Assembly: GCA_002394685.1 (NCBI GenBank)
Contig: DGUP01000016.1
Location: forward strand, 1-32,736
From: Treponema sp. UBA4307
GTDB lineage: Bacteria; Spirochaetota; Spirochaetia; Treponematales; Treponemataceae
Length of the DNA: 32,736 nt
Direction of reading: 5' to 3'
The notes under the pieces are model-generated. The model saw nothing but the letters and a program-made list of their open reading frames with translations. It had not been told where the DNA came from and did not search any database. The position numbers were made by a program, and so were the translations under genes. This document shows positions 1 through 10,000 of this stretch, piece after piece. Numbering within the stretch: position 1 is the first letter of the stretch; every line of letters starts with the position of its first letter.

Positions 1-287
1 CCCACTATCACCATGAACGCTGGGATGGTTCGGGCTATCCTGAAGGCCTGAAGGGAACTGAAATTCCTCTTGAGGCAAGAATTATGGCTGTTGCTGACGT
101 TTATGATGCACTGGTAAGCCAGCGCTGTTATAAAGAGAGTCTTTCTTATCAGGAAGCCTTCGATTATATAGAAGCAGGTATGGGAACACAGTTTGACCCT
201 GACCTTAACAAGTACTTTGTTGCCATTCGTCCTTTCCTTGAGTCTTATTATTCGTCTGTTGCAGCTCAGGAAAAGATGAAGGACTGA
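1..287 (+). CDS. HD-GYP domain protein, C-terminal part (cyclic-di-GMP phosphodiesterase family)
   Basis: The 5' end lies outside the window; the reading frame is open from base 3. The visible 94 residues begin with HYHHERWDGSGYPEGL, the histidine and GYP signature of HD-GYP domains. They continue with IPLEARIMAVADVYDAL and GTQFDPDL, both standard near the end of this domain. Family knowledge: HD-GYP proteins hydrolyse cyclic-di-GMP with a bi- or trinuclear metal centre and often carry an N-terminal receiver or sensor domain. That part cannot be seen here, so the input signal is unknown. A strong terminator follows about 90 bases downstream, so this gene ends its transcript. Domain assignment is confident; the enzymatic activity of this copy is inferred. 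Confidence 0.88.
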   Translation, partial: HYHHERWDGSGYPEGLKGTEIPLEARIMAVADVYDALVSQRCYKESLSYQEAFDYIEAGMGTQFDPDLNKYFVAIRPFLESYYSSVAAQEKMKD

Positions 288-375
288 TTAAAGTGGAGAA
301 TTGATCAGCAGGATTTGAAACAATGTAAGAAATCTTCATTTTTCAGTCCTTTAGACAGACGGAATTTACTAAGCG

Positions 376-418
376 GCCGATGGTTTCCTCAATAAAGGGG
401 CAGACCATCGGCTTTTTT
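376..418 (+). terminator. Rho-independent terminator after the HD-GYP gene
   Basis: A perfect 9-bp stem, GCCGATGGT (376-384) with ACCATCGGC (404-412), is followed at once by six T. It lies 89 bases after the HD-GYP stop codon and before the gatB promoter. Confidence 0.9.
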
Positions 419-431
419 ACTCATTCAAATG

Positions 432-460
432 TTGAGTAAAAGCTATAAAATCATTAATAT
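432..460 (+). promoter_or_regulatory. Probable sigma-70 promoter for gatB
   Basis: TTGAGT (432-437) and TAATAT (455-460) are separated by 17 bases. The pair sits just after the preceding terminator and about 30 bases before the gatB start. Called by eye from consensus only. Confidence 0.5.
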
Positions 461-489
461 ATACGGGTATAAATTTCTGAGGAGAAAAT

Positions 490-2028
490 ATGGCAATTGA
501 TAAATGGGAAGTTGTTATCGGATGTGAAATCCACACACAGCTTTTAACTAAAACAAAGGCTTTCTGTGCCTGTGAAAATCGTTATGGCGGAATGCCTAAT
601 ACACGTGTTTGTCCGGTTTGTTTAGGTCTGCCGGGTGCAATGCCAAGAATCAGCAAGGGATATGTTGAGCTGGGTGCAGTTGCAGGACACGCTTTGAATT
701 GCGATATTGCCAGATTTACAAAATTTGATCGTAAGCACTATTTCTATCCTGACTTAACAAAGGGTTATCAGATTACACAGTACGATATTCCTTTATGTAC
801 AAACGGCCATGTTGATTTACCAATGGCAAAATATCCTGAAGATCAGCGTTTTGGTCAGCCTAAGTGCCGTACAAAGAATTTTAAGGGTGAAGACTGTATT
901 ATAGATAACGGTAAGTACCGCCGCGTAAGAATTGAACGCATTCACCTGGAAGAGGACGTAGGTAAATCACTTCACTTGCCTGGTAAGCATTCTTACATTG
1001 ATTACAATCGTTCCGGCACACCGCTTATTGAAATTGTAACCAAACCGGATATGACTTCTCCGGAAGAAGCAGCGCTCTTTATGGAAACTGTTCAGGAAAT
1101 TCTCCGTTACGTAAAAGTAACAAACGGTAACCTGGAAGAGGGTAACATGCGTTGTGATGCCAACATTAACCTTAATGTCTGGGAAGACGGAAAGCTTTAT
1201 CACACACCTATTTCAGAAATTAAGAACCTTAACTCCTTCCGTTCAATTAAGGAAGCCTGTACTTATGAAGCACAGCGCCAGCTTAAGGAGTTTATGGAAG
1301 ATCGTCAGGAATTTAACCCGGGCTATAAGAATACAATGAACTGGGATGAAGAAAAGGGTCAGACAAATATCATGCGTACTAAGAACTCTTTTGTTGATTA
1401 CCGTTTCGTTGTTGAACCTGATATTAAACCTTTCACTGTTGAAGAAGAGCTGATTTCCCGCGCCCTTTCAAGAGTTGGTGAACTTCCTGAAGCAAAGAGA
1501 AATCGTCTTAAGAGTGAATATGGTTTGTCTGATTTTGATGTTGAAACTTTAACAAGTTCCCGTGATCTGGCCGTATGGTTTGAGGAAGCTGCTAAGGGTG
1601 CAAAAGATGTTAAGAAAGTTGCCAACTGGATTCTTGCAGAACTTCTGGCTGTTCTTAATGAAAATAAGCAGACAATTAATGATGTTTCAATTTCTCCAAA
1701 GCACATTACTGAACTTGTAAATGCAATTGCTGACAAGAGAATTTCTTCTGCTCAGGGAAAAACTGTATTTGCAAAGATGCTGGAAAGCGGAAAGATGCCT
1801 GATGCAATCATCAAGGAAGAAGGCCTTGAAACTGTAAGCGATTCAGGTGCAATTGAAGGTATTGTAGATAAAGTTATTGCTGATAATCCAAAAGCTGTTG
1901 CTGACTACAAGTCTGGAAAAACAAATGTAGTAGGCTGGCTTATGGGTCAGGTAATGAAAGCAAGCGGCGGAAAGGTAAATCCTAAGATGGCAACTGAACT
2001 GGTTGCTAAAAAACTTGCTGCCCTCTAA
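490..2028 (+). CDS. gatB: Aspartyl/glutamyl-tRNA(Asn/Gln) amidotransferase subunit B
   Basis: 512 residues, slightly longer than many GatB proteins. GatB is the kinase and tRNA-binding subunit of the GatCAB complex, which converts Glu-tRNA(Gln) or Asp-tRNA(Asn) to the amide form in the cytoplasm. The N-terminus shows the family signature VVIGCEIHTQL, then the cysteine-rich CPVCLGLPGAMP segment and the YFYPDLTKGYQITQYD motif. HLEEDVGKS, YNRSGTPLIEIVTKPD and EEGNMRCDANI follow. The last ~150 residues are the helical C-terminal and YqeY-like tail, ending with GWLMGQVMKASGGKVNP. The start is supported by a GAGGAG sequence just upstream. gatA and gatC are not in this window, so the subunits are apparently encoded apart. 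A tRNA-Asn gene lies elsewhere in the window, but no direct link is implied. Confidence 0.97.
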   Translation: MAIDKWEVVIGCEIHTQLLTKTKAFCACENRYGGMPNTRVCPVCLGLPGAMPRISKGYVELGAVAGHALNCDIARFTKFDRKHYFYPDLTKGYQITQYDIPLCTNGHVDLPMAKYPEDQRFGQPKCRTKNFKGEDCIIDNGKYRRVRIERIHLEEDVGKSLHLPGKHSYIDYNRSGTPLIEIVTKPDMTSPEEAALFMETVQEILRYVKVTNGNLEEGNMRCDANINLNVWEDGKLYHTPISEIKNLNSFRSIKEACTYEAQRQLKEFMEDRQEFNPGYKNTMNWDEEKGQTNIMRTKNSFVDYRFVVEPDIKPFTVEEELISRALSRVGELPEAKRNRLKSEYGLSDFDVETLTSSRDLAVWFEEAAKGAKDVKKVANWILAELLAVLNENKQTINDVSISPKHITELVNAIADKRISSAQGKTVFAKMLESGKMPDAIIKEEGLETVSDSGAIEGIVDKVIADNPKAVADYKSGKTNVVGWLMGQVMKASGGKVNPKMATELVAKKLAAL

Positions 2029-2054
2029 ACCTGTATAAAAATTTTCCTGAAAAA

Positions 2055-2870
2055 ATGAATCAGTTTGAAAGGACTTGCCTTACATTCGGAAAACAGAATA
2101 TGGAAAAAATCTCCCGCTCCAGAGTAATTGTCTTTGGTGTTGGGGGAGTGGGGTCTTTTGTAGTTGAAGCCCTGGTCCGGTCAGGAATTGCTTCCATTGA
2201 TATTGTTGACGATGATAAGGTCGTCCTGTCAAATCTAAACCGTCAGTTATATGCCCTTCATTCAACTCTGGGGCAGTACAAAGTGGATGTGGCTGAACAG
2301 AGAATACACGATATAAATCCTGAATGTACTGTTACGAAACACAAAGTTTTTTTCATGCCTCAAACTGCAGATCTTTTTGATTTTACTCTCTATGATTATG
2401 TGGTGGACTGCATTGATACTGTAACCGGCAAACTGGAAATTATTATGCGGGCTAAGGCAGCAGGGGTTCCTGTAATCAGTTGTATGGGGGCCGGAAATAA
2501 AGTTGATCCTACCCAATTTCATGTAGCTGATATTTCCAGAACATCTGTTTGTCCTCTTGCAAGAGTAATGAGGCGGGAACTTCAAAAGCGGGGCATTAAA
2601 AGACTTAAGTGCCTTTATTCAACAGAAAAAATCATTCCTCCTGAAAAAGATGAAAATGATGTTGAGGAAGTAAATGAGAATGAAGCTTCTTCTCAGGAAG
2701 ATCAGTCTGGAAATGCCAGGTCAAAATCCTCTTTTAAAAAGCAGACCCCGGGAAGCAACGCTTTTGTTCCTTCTGTTGCCGGCCTGATTATTGCAGGGGA
2801 AGTTCTGAAAGATTTGACTTCCTTTCACGTTACAAATCTTTTTCCACCGGTAAAGAATAAAGCAAAATAA
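2055..2870 (+). CDS. tcdA: ThiF/E1-like protein, probable tRNA threonylcarbamoyladenosine dehydratase
   Basis: 271 residues. The N-terminal Rossmann nucleotide-binding motif is VFGVGGVGSFVVEALVRSGI (residues ~25-44). The E1-like DDDKVVLSNLNRQ and CMGAGNKVDPTQF segments follow, and the C-terminal segment GSNAFVPSVAGLIIAGEVL is typical of TcdA/CsdL. The family uses ATP to cyclise t6A to ct6A at position 37 of ANN-decoding tRNAs. Oddity: a 35-40-residue Glu/Asp/Ser/Asn-rich low-complexity stretch (about residues 195-230) sits between the catalytic core and the final helix. The gene begins 26 bases after gatB and is probably co-transcribed with it, placing two tRNA-related functions together. The Shine-Dalgarno sequence is weak; the chosen ATG keeps the conserved short N-terminal helix. 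Confidence 0.85.
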   Translation: MNQFERTCLTFGKQNMEKISRSRVIVFGVGGVGSFVVEALVRSGIASIDIVDDDKVVLSNLNRQLYALHSTLGQYKVDVAEQRIHDINPECTVTKHKVFFMPQTADLFDFTLYDYVVDCIDTVTGKLEIIMRAKAAGVPVISCMGAGNKVDPTQFHVADISRTSVCPLARVMRRELQKRGIKRLKCLYSTEKIIPPEKDENDVEEVNENEASSQEDQSGNARSKSSFKKQTPGSNAFVPSVAGLIIAGEVLKDLTSFHVTNLFPPVKNKAK

Positions 2871-2921
2871 AATTCCGGATTAATCAGGGTATTCCTGCAG
2901 AAAAATAAACTCCTTATAGTC

Positions 2922-2953
2922 AAAAAAAAGAGGCCTGAGAAAATCAGACCTCT
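2922..2953 (-). terminator. Rho-independent terminator of the phosphohexomutase gene
   Basis: A 10-bp stem (2929-2938 with 2944-2953, one G-U pair when read on the minus strand) is followed on the minus strand by a run of U encoded by the A tract at 2922-2929. It lies 20 bases beyond the minus-strand stop codon and also faces the convergent tcdA gene. Confidence 0.85.
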
Positions 2954-2973
2954 TCTGGTAATGCTGCTAATGA

Positions 2974-4506
2974 TTAAAGGCAGGACATGTCCAGTTTGTC
3001 AAAGCCTGTGAGCAGTTCTTTAGCAATTGCCTTGATTTTTTCGTGATCTGCTTTTGATCTACCTTCAATGTTCATTGGCATAACAGGATCGTGGAGGGAA
3101 AGTCTTAAAAGCATCCAGCCCTTTACTTCCGGAGTATTAAAACTGATGCGTACCCCTTCAAATGATTCAGGCAGGGTTAGTCCTTTTTCAATTGCCTTTG
3201 CCTTGAATTTTTCCAGTACTGTTTTGCCGTAAGATTTAAAATCTTCTGTGAGAATCTTAAAGCGATATTCTCCTTCGTCTCCTGGTGCAGGTAAATCTGC
3301 AATGTAACTTTCCAGAGATTTTCCTTCCCTTGCAGAGCGGGCCAGGGCAATTATAAGTTTAACTGCCAGGTATGAGCCGTCATCAAGGTAGTAGTTTTCT
3401 TTCAGGGCACCATGTCCAGAAGTTTCCATTGCCAGAGGACAGTTGATTCCCTGGGCGTTAAGTTCCTTCTGTTTGTTGATTACATTTTTATATCCACGCA
3501 TGTAACGAAGATGCTTTAAGCCAAGTTTTTCTTCAAGGAAAGTGGTCAGCCTGTCTGAAGTCACAGAATCAGTTACAATTGTGCTTCCTGGATTTTCAGG
3601 TGCCAGAATTGCTGCAATCATTGCGATTATTGCATCGCGGTTTACTTCACTTCCATCATTTAGAACTGCGGACATACGGTCAACATCAGTATCAAAAATT
3701 AATCCCAGATCTGCCTTGTTTGAAACTGTTGCATTTTGAATTGAAAGCATTGCTTCTTTATTTTCAGGATTTGGAATGTGGTTTGGAAAGTTTCCGTCCG
3801 GATTAAGAAACTGACTGCCGGTAATGTCAGCACCAAGAACTTTAAGAATTTTTTCAGCAAAAAATCCTCCCGCTCCGTTTCCTGCATCTACAATAATTTT
3901 CAGTCCCTTGAGAGGTGTCTGTCCATTATTGCAGCCTTTTAATATTGCATTTTTCAGATGGTCTGCATAAAGGGAAATCAAATCAAAGTGGCTGCAGCTT
4001 TCAAGAGATGTTTCCGAAAGAAGTTTTTTTATTTCTTCCGTGGAAGTTTTATCTTCAATGTCAGAAGCAAGCTGAAGAATTGAAGTGATGTCTTCGTGTT
4101 CAGCTCCACCATCCTTGTTAAAGAACTTAATTCCGTTGCGGTTAAATGGAAGGTGGCTGGCAGTAATCATAACTGAGCCGTCAAATTTTGTCTGTTCAAA
4201 AATTATGCTCATAAACATGGAAGGAGTTGTGGCAAGTCCGCAGAGTGTTACCTTCACTCCTTCTGATACAAGTCCTTTTGCAAGAGCTTCACTTAATGCC
4301 GGCCCTGAAAGTCTTGAATCCATACCGATTCCTACTTTAAGGTCTTCCTTCGATTTGCCTGTGTTGTCTGAAAGCCAGAGGGCAAATGCTTTACCGATTA
4401 CAAATGCTGTTTCTGCAAAAAGATTAACTTTTTCTCCTTCAACACCATCCAGTGCAATTCCACGAATATCTGATCCGTTCTGTAATTTTAAGATTGATGT
4501 GCTCAT
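2974..4506 (-). CDS. Phosphomannomutase/phosphoglucomutase family protein
   Basis: 510 residues of the alpha-D-phosphohexomutase superfamily, which interconverts hexose 1- and 6-phosphates in the cytoplasm. Visible motifs: the phosphoserine loop MITASHLPFNRNG with Ser117, the metal-binding loop DTDVDR (Asp272, Asp274, Asp276), the sugar-binding loop ETSGHGALKEN, and the phosphate-binding EGRSKADHEKI near the C-terminus. The phosphoserine loop reads TASHLP where most members have TASHNP. The start is supported by AAGGAAGG about 7 bases before the ATG. The gene stands alone on the minus strand, divergent from the MATE gene, with its own terminator. The substrate (mannose, glucose or glucosamine phosphate) cannot be fixed from the sequence. 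Confidence 0.9.
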   Translation of the reverse strand: MSTSILKLQNGSDIRGIALDGVEGEKVNLFAETAFVIGKAFALWLSDNTGKSKEDLKVGIGMDSRLSGPALSEALAKGLVSEGVKVTLCGLATTPSMFMSIIFEQTKFDGSVMITASHLPFNRNGIKFFNKDGGAEHEDITSILQLASDIEDKTSTEEIKKLLSETSLESCSHFDLISLYADHLKNAILKGCNNGQTPLKGLKIIVDAGNGAGGFFAEKILKVLGADITGSQFLNPDGNFPNHIPNPENKEAMLSIQNATVSNKADLGLIFDTDVDRMSAVLNDGSEVNRDAIIAMIAAILAPENPGSTIVTDSVTSDRLTTFLEEKLGLKHLRYMRGYKNVINKQKELNAQGINCPLAMETSGHGALKENYYLDDGSYLAVKLIIALARSAREGKSLESYIADLPAPGDEGEYRFKILTEDFKSYGKTVLEKFKAKAIEKGLTLPESFEGVRISFNTPEVKGWMLLRLSLHDPVMPMNIEGRSKADHEKIKAIAKELLTGFDKLDMSCL

Positions 4507-4529
4507 ATACCTTCCTTATTTTTTTATAG

Positions 4530-4546
4530 ATTATACCCAAGTATAA
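4530..4546 (-). promoter_or_regulatory. -10 box of the phosphohexomutase gene overlapping a small inverted repeat
   Basis: On the minus strand TATAAT (4535-4530) lies about 24 bases before the phosphohexomutase ATG. It overlaps a perfect 6-bp inverted repeat, TTATAC (4531-4536) with GTATAA (4541-4546). No good -35 box is visible. The repeat sits between two divergent genes and could be an operator, but this is weak. Confidence 0.35.
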
Positions 4547-4617
4547 AAAAAATCACTACTGCTATGTGTTCACTAAAAATCTGTAAGATGATAGACTTAA
4601 TGACACCAGGAGGACAA

Positions 4618-6000
4618 ATGTCAAAGAAATCTATTGAAATTGATATGACATCCGGACCAATTTTACCAAAACTTTTGATGTTTTCAATTCCATTAATTCT
4701 TTCTTCTATATTACAGCTTCTTTTTAATGCTGCAGACGTTATTGTAGTCGGTCAGTTTGCGGGAAAAGAAGCTCTGGCTGCGGTTGGCTCAACAGGTTCT
4801 CTTGTCAATCTTCTGGTAAATCTTTTCGTGGGATTGTCAGTAGGTTCAAATGTTGCTGCAGCTACCTATTATGGGGCAGGAAAAAAGGACTTAATCCATA
4901 AAACTGTTCATACTTCTGTTTTACTCAGTTTTATTTCCGGAATTATTTTAACGGTTGTAGGCGTATGTTTTACAAAATATTTTCTTCGGTGGATGAAATC
5001 TCCTGAAAACGTAATTGGTCTTTCAACCCTGTATCTGAGAATTTATTTTGCCGGAATTACAGCTACAATGATATATAATTTTGGATCAGCTCTTCTTCGT
5101 GCAAAAGGTGATACTTTACGACCTCTTTTTATTTTGTTAATTGCAGGAGTAATCAACTTTCTTTTGAACCTGCTTTTTGTAATTGTTTTTAGAATGAGTG
5201 TTGCCGGTGTTGCTCTTGCTACAGTTATATCCCAGTGTCTTGCAGCAGGAGCCGTCATCTTCTTCCTTTTAAAGGAAAAGGGGGATTTTAATCTTGATTT
5301 AAGAAAACTTGGAATTGATAAAACTGTTCTTCTCAAAATTCTTAATGTGGGAGTTCCAGCGGGAGTACAGGGAATTCTTTTTAGTTTTTCAAATGTTATC
5401 ATTCAGTCCGCAATAAATGGTTTTGGTGATATTGAAGTTGCTGGTTCTTCCGCCTCTGCAAGTGTAGAAGGATTTGTGTGGACAACAATGAATGGTTTTG
5501 CTCAGGGGGCACTTACTTTTGTAAGCCAGAATTATGGAGCCGGTAAAATCGAAAGAATTAAAAAAAGTGTAATTACAGCTGAACTTACTGCCGCTACAGC
5601 AGGGCTTATTCTGGGAAATCTTGTAGTCCTTTTTGGAAAACAGATATTATCCTTTTACTCAAAGGACACTTCTGTTATTGATGCTGCCTATGTAAGACTT
5701 CAATTTATCTGCTGTCCATATCTTCTCTGCGGTATTATGGATACTATGGCTTCAAGCATCCGGGGAATAGGCCATTCTCTTGTACCAACTTTGGTTACTC
5801 TTGTAGGGGCCTGTCTCAGCCGCATTTTATGGATTATGACTGTATTTACAATTCCTCGCTTTCATACTCCTCAAATGATTTTTATTACTTATCCTCTTTC
5901 ATGGATTTTAACATTTACTGTTCTGCTGGGGTGTTTTATTTTCTTTTATAGCCGGCTGAAAAAATCCTACTCTTCACAAAAGGAAAATGAGTCTTTATAA
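4618..6000 (+). CDS. MATE family multidrug/metabolite efflux transporter
   Basis: 460 residues with 12 predicted membrane segments in two homologous halves. The N-terminal IDMTSGPILPKLLMFSIPLI and the following AADVIVVGQFAGKEALAAVG are typical of the NorM/DinF-like MATE branch, which exports organic cations or metabolites with a Na+ or H+ gradient. The second half contains VPAGVQGILFSFSNVIIQSA, and the C-terminus is a short polar tail. The open frame extends 18 codons further upstream, but AGGAGG at 4608-4613 lies 4 bases before the ATG at 4618, and the protein from there matches the usual family N-terminus. The gene is followed 24 bases later by the SUMF1-like gene. The substrate is unknown. 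Confidence 0.92.
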   Translation: MSKKSIEIDMTSGPILPKLLMFSIPLILSSILQLLFNAADVIVVGQFAGKEALAAVGSTGSLVNLLVNLFVGLSVGSNVAAATYYGAGKKDLIHKTVHTSVLLSFISGIILTVVGVCFTKYFLRWMKSPENVIGLSTLYLRIYFAGITATMIYNFGSALLRAKGDTLRPLFILLIAGVINFLLNLLFVIVFRMSVAGVALATVISQCLAAGAVIFFLLKEKGDFNLDLRKLGIDKTVLLKILNVGVPAGVQGILFSFSNVIIQSAINGFGDIEVAGSSASASVEGFVWTTMNGFAQGALTFVSQNYGAGKIERIKKSVITAELTAATAGLILGNLVVLFGKQILSFYSKDTSVIDAAYVRLQFICCPYLLCGIMDTMASSIRGIGHSLVPTLVTLVGACLSRILWIMTVFTIPRFHTPQMIFITYPLSWILTFTVLLGCFIFFYSRLKKSYSSQKENESL

Positions 6001-6024
6001 TCAAATACGAATTGGAGAAAATTT

Positions 6025-6969
6025 ATGAAAAAATGTGTATTGGCGTGGTCAATATTGCTTTTGTCTTTTTCCCTGCCAGTTTATGCCCAGAATGCAGATT
6101 CCACATCATTAGAATCCTCTGATAAAACGGAAACTGCAATTGCTTCAGATTCAGCAGTGTCAGGAGCAGGAGGAAGTTTTCATCCTTCATACGTTTCTGT
6201 TCCTGAAATGGTTACAGTGAGGGCCGGGCAATTTTCAATGGGAAGTTCAAAAGGTGAACTTGCTGAAAGTCCTGTGCATAAAGTTAATGTATCTTCTTTT
6301 ATGATTTCTACTACTGAAATTACTCAGCTCGTTTACAGTCAGGTTATGGGAGAAAATCCTTCTTATTCTCAGGGGGATTCAAAGCCTGTAGAAACTGTAA
6401 GCTGGTTTGATGCAGTTGTATTCTGCAATCGTTTGAGTATTTATTCTGGATATACTCCATGTTACAAAGTTGGCGAAACTACTAATCCGGACGAATGGGG
6501 CTACAAACCTCACATTGGTCATGGTATGCCTGCAACAGTGACCTGCGATTTTGAAGCAAACGGTTTCAGGCTTCCAACAGAAGCTGAGTGGGAATATGCC
6601 GCTGTTGAAGGTTCCCGCAATTCAGGCTATGCATATTCTGGTTCTTCAAATCCAAATACTTCATGCTGGTATAATTCAAACTCTTCCAATAGAACACATC
6701 CTGTTGCAGTAAAACGTGCAAATGCCCTTGGCCTTTACGATATGAGCGGAAATGTTTATGAATGGGTCTGGGATGTTTATGATGAAAGATTTTATTCTAC
6801 TTCCGGAAGTTACGATCCTGTTGGCCCTGCAATCGGGGGCTTAAGATGTTTCCGCGGTGGTTCCTATGATGAACCTGCTTCCATCTGCCGTGTTGCCTGC
6901 AGAGCTTACGGAAATCCTGCTAACCGGGGTCGTTTTCTTGGTTTTAGAATTGCCCGCAGTGTAAAATAA
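6025..6969 (+). CDS. Secreted SUMF1/FGE-sulfatase-domain protein
   Basis: 314 residues. An N-terminal signal peptide ends near YAQNA and is followed by a ~35-residue Ser/Ala-rich linker. The FGE-sulfatase (SUMF1) fold runs from about residue 60 to the end: GQFSMGSS, ETVSWFDAVVFCNRLS, GFRLPTEAEWEYAA, GLYDMSGNVYEWVWD and the closing GRFLGFRIAR. In true formylglycine-generating enzymes two cysteines bind copper. Here the second lines up with the Cys in ASICRVACRA, but the first position appears to be Glu in GGSYDEP. Sulfatase activation is therefore doubtful, and no sulfatase gene is nearby. SUMF1-fold proteins without that activity often serve as binding or scaffold domains. GGAGA lies about 8 bases before the ATG. 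The next gene, also exported, starts 46 bases downstream. Confidence 0.88.
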   Translation: MKKCVLAWSILLLSFSLPVYAQNADSTSLESSDKTETAIASDSAVSGAGGSFHPSYVSVPEMVTVRAGQFSMGSSKGELAESPVHKVNVSSFMISTTEITQLVYSQVMGENPSYSQGDSKPVETVSWFDAVVFCNRLSIYSGYTPCYKVGETTNPDEWGYKPHIGHGMPATVTCDFEANGFRLPTEAEWEYAAVEGSRNSGYAYSGSSNPNTSCWYNSNSSNRTHPVAVKRANALGLYDMSGNVYEWVWDVYDERFYSTSGSYDPVGPAIGGLRCFRGGSYDEPASICRVACRAYGNPANRGRFLGFRIARSVK

Positions 6970-7015
6970 ATCGAATAAAAAAAATATTTTAATAAATTTT
7001 AATATGGAGGTGATT

Positions 7016-10000
7016 ATGAAAAAAATAATCCCCGCATTATTACTTTTGCTGACAGCTGCATATTCTTTTGCTCAGCAGAGTGATGCAAAATTTTCTGGTT
7101 TTCGTCAGGCAGAAACCAGACATTTCCGTTTTATCTTTGAAGAAGAATCTCGTGAAGCTACTGAAAATTATGCACTTTATGCTGATGAAGCCTGGAACAA
7201 AATTGCCAGAGCTTATTCCATTCCTCAGGACAAAATTGATGTATATGTTACAGCCAGAACAAACACTGTAAATGCATATACTTTCTTCCTTCCTCCTGAG
7301 ATCATGATGTTTAATTCACCAGTTCTTACTCCTGAGTTCGGTTTCCGTGATGAATGGCAGAAGTTGTTTTTTACCCACGAACTGATTCACGGTGCAAATG
7401 TTACTTTTGAATCCAAGTCTTATTTTGGTTCAAAACTTTTTGGTAACGCATTAAGGGCCTGGAATTACAGTGCAGTACCAGGCTGGGCAATGGAAGGTTT
7501 AACAACTGTTCTTGAAACCGAATTATCTGACGGAGGAAGAGGACGTTCCCCTTATTTTGAAATGATGTTCAAGGCTCCTACAATCGACAACGGTTTCCTG
7601 TCTTATGCTGAGATTGAAAATTCCAATGAACCTCCGGCAGGTCCTGCATATGTAATGGGATACCTTATTATGCGTTCAATTGCAGACCGCTGGGGACTTG
7701 ATACTCTTGCTGACATTGAACGTAACAGAATTTTCGACTGGGAGGACGCTGTTAAGCAGGTTACCGGAGTTGCAGCCTCTGATATTTATCTGGAAACTCG
7801 TTCAGCCTTAAGTAAAAAATTTAACCGTGAACGTACAATTCCTGAAGGAAAAATTATTTCTCCAAGACAGCCATGGCTTTCCTATCATTATCCTGTTCTT
7901 GTTTTAGATGACGGTTCAATGATTCTCATTAAGTCTGGTGATGGTGCCCCTGCTGTAATTCAGTTCAGACCTGGTGCTGAAGACGGCTGTGAAAATTTTA
8001 AACAGGATTTTAGAGATAAGATCAATAAGAATCTGGAAAGCATTTTAGAATCTATTGAAGATAAAGATTCTTCCGACAAAAAAGAAAAGGATCCGAACGA
8101 AGGTCATGTAAAGGAAACAATTCTTTTTAACGGAATGTTCCCTGATGAATTTTCTGTTACTGCTGATGAAAATCTGAATGTTTACTCAGTACAGCCTAAA
8201 GTTTTTGCAGACAGAGCTCCTGGTGTTGCAACAGAAACTCCTCTTTTTGTATGGTCTCCAGATGATGGCCTGAGACAGCTGACAAAAAATATTTCACTTT
8301 TCCAGCCAAGTGTAAGCCGCAAGGGAAATCTCCTTGTTGCCCTTCAGCAGAAAGGTATGAAAACAGTCCTTGTTCAGGTAGATACAAAAACTGGTGAAAT
8401 TTCAGATTTGTATGCGGATGAAAAGTACTGTATTGCAGAGCCTGTTGTTAATGCAGATGGAAGTAAAATCGCATTCCTTACACTTACCGGAAAGCGTGCC
8501 CTGGTTCAGGTACTGGATGTTGCTTCAAAGAAAGTTGAAACAGTTTTCAATGACGGAGAAACAATTTACGATCCTGCTTATCCTTCATGGAATTCTGAAG
8601 GAAAATTAAGTTTTACTTCAAACAACAGAGGTCGTCTTGAAGTATATGAATATGATGATGCAAAGAAAACTGCTGAAGTTGTTGTCTCTGATCCTATTGC
8701 CGCTTTATGGGCTGACAAAACTGATAAGGGCATCATTTACGCTTCATATTCATCAACTGGATATGTATTAAAGATTAAGCCTGATTCTGAATGGAAAAAG
8801 GTTCCTGATTTTAACGGACCATCTATGCCTGGTCAGATAATGACTTTTGGTTCTCTTGAAGATGATTATCCTTCTTTCAATCCATTTAATGTTGGCCCTT
8901 CTGAGGATGTTGTCTACAGAAGCAGCTGGTATAAAAATGGAAAAAAATTTGTTTCTTCTGCTGATAAAAAATCAGAAGATTCAGATGAAAAAAAATCTGA
9001 AACAGAAAATGCTGAATCAGAAAAATCTGATAATCAATCTGAAGCCTTTACTGAAGTAATTACAACTCTACAGAATGAAAGACCTTACGTAAGGGAAATA
9101 CAGCCTGTACTTTATTTCCCTTCAATTGGTTTTGCACCTGGAATTCAGCAGACTTTATACGGCGGATTTGGATATAACTTTCTTGCCTTTACTTCAAGAG
9201 CGGCAGAGAAACAGGGCTTAATTGCTGCCGGCATTTACTATTATCCAAAACTTCAGAATGTATCAGGTGCTTTTTTTGCAGAACTTCCTTTTGCGAATTC
9301 ACAGGCAGATATTCTTTTCTTAAGGGAATTCCACACAAACGGAGAAGGTGCTGAAAAAACATTTAACGAAGTAAATATGGCTCTTGCTTCCTTTACAAGT
9401 CCAATTCTCAGAAGAAGTTTCTATTCAAATGCAGTAGATCTTTCATGGCTTGCTGAAGTTGATGTAAGGGCAATGCGTTCTTCTTCAAATGAAATCTCAT
9501 TGGTACAAACTGATATTCCATATAATTTCTATTTGAACTTCCAGACAGGTCTTGATTTATTTACAGGACGAATGTATGACAATTCAACTATTTCAAACAG
9601 AACGTCTGCTTATTTCCTTGGAGAATGGTCTTCAAAATATGAACAGCTCTTCATGGGTGTAGAAGCAGTCAGCAATCTGGATATGTACTTGAGCTGGATT
9701 AATCTCTTTACAAATGTGAAATTCCGCTACATGGACAATGGTTCTGCCAGTGAGACACCGCTCTTCTCAAATGTAACTTTTGCAGGACAGCATTTGAACA
9801 GCCTTTATCCAGGTCATCTGGTTCTTGAAGCCGGCTTGAATTTAGGAGGAATGAGGGTAAGTGAAGAAATCCTCTTTAATATGGGTAAATCAAGTGTTCA
9901 TTCAAATACTCCGGACAATGACTGGATTTTTAATATGGCATTAGAAGATAAACTTGTTACAAATATTGCCTTCGTAATTATGGATAGTGGAAGAACTTAC

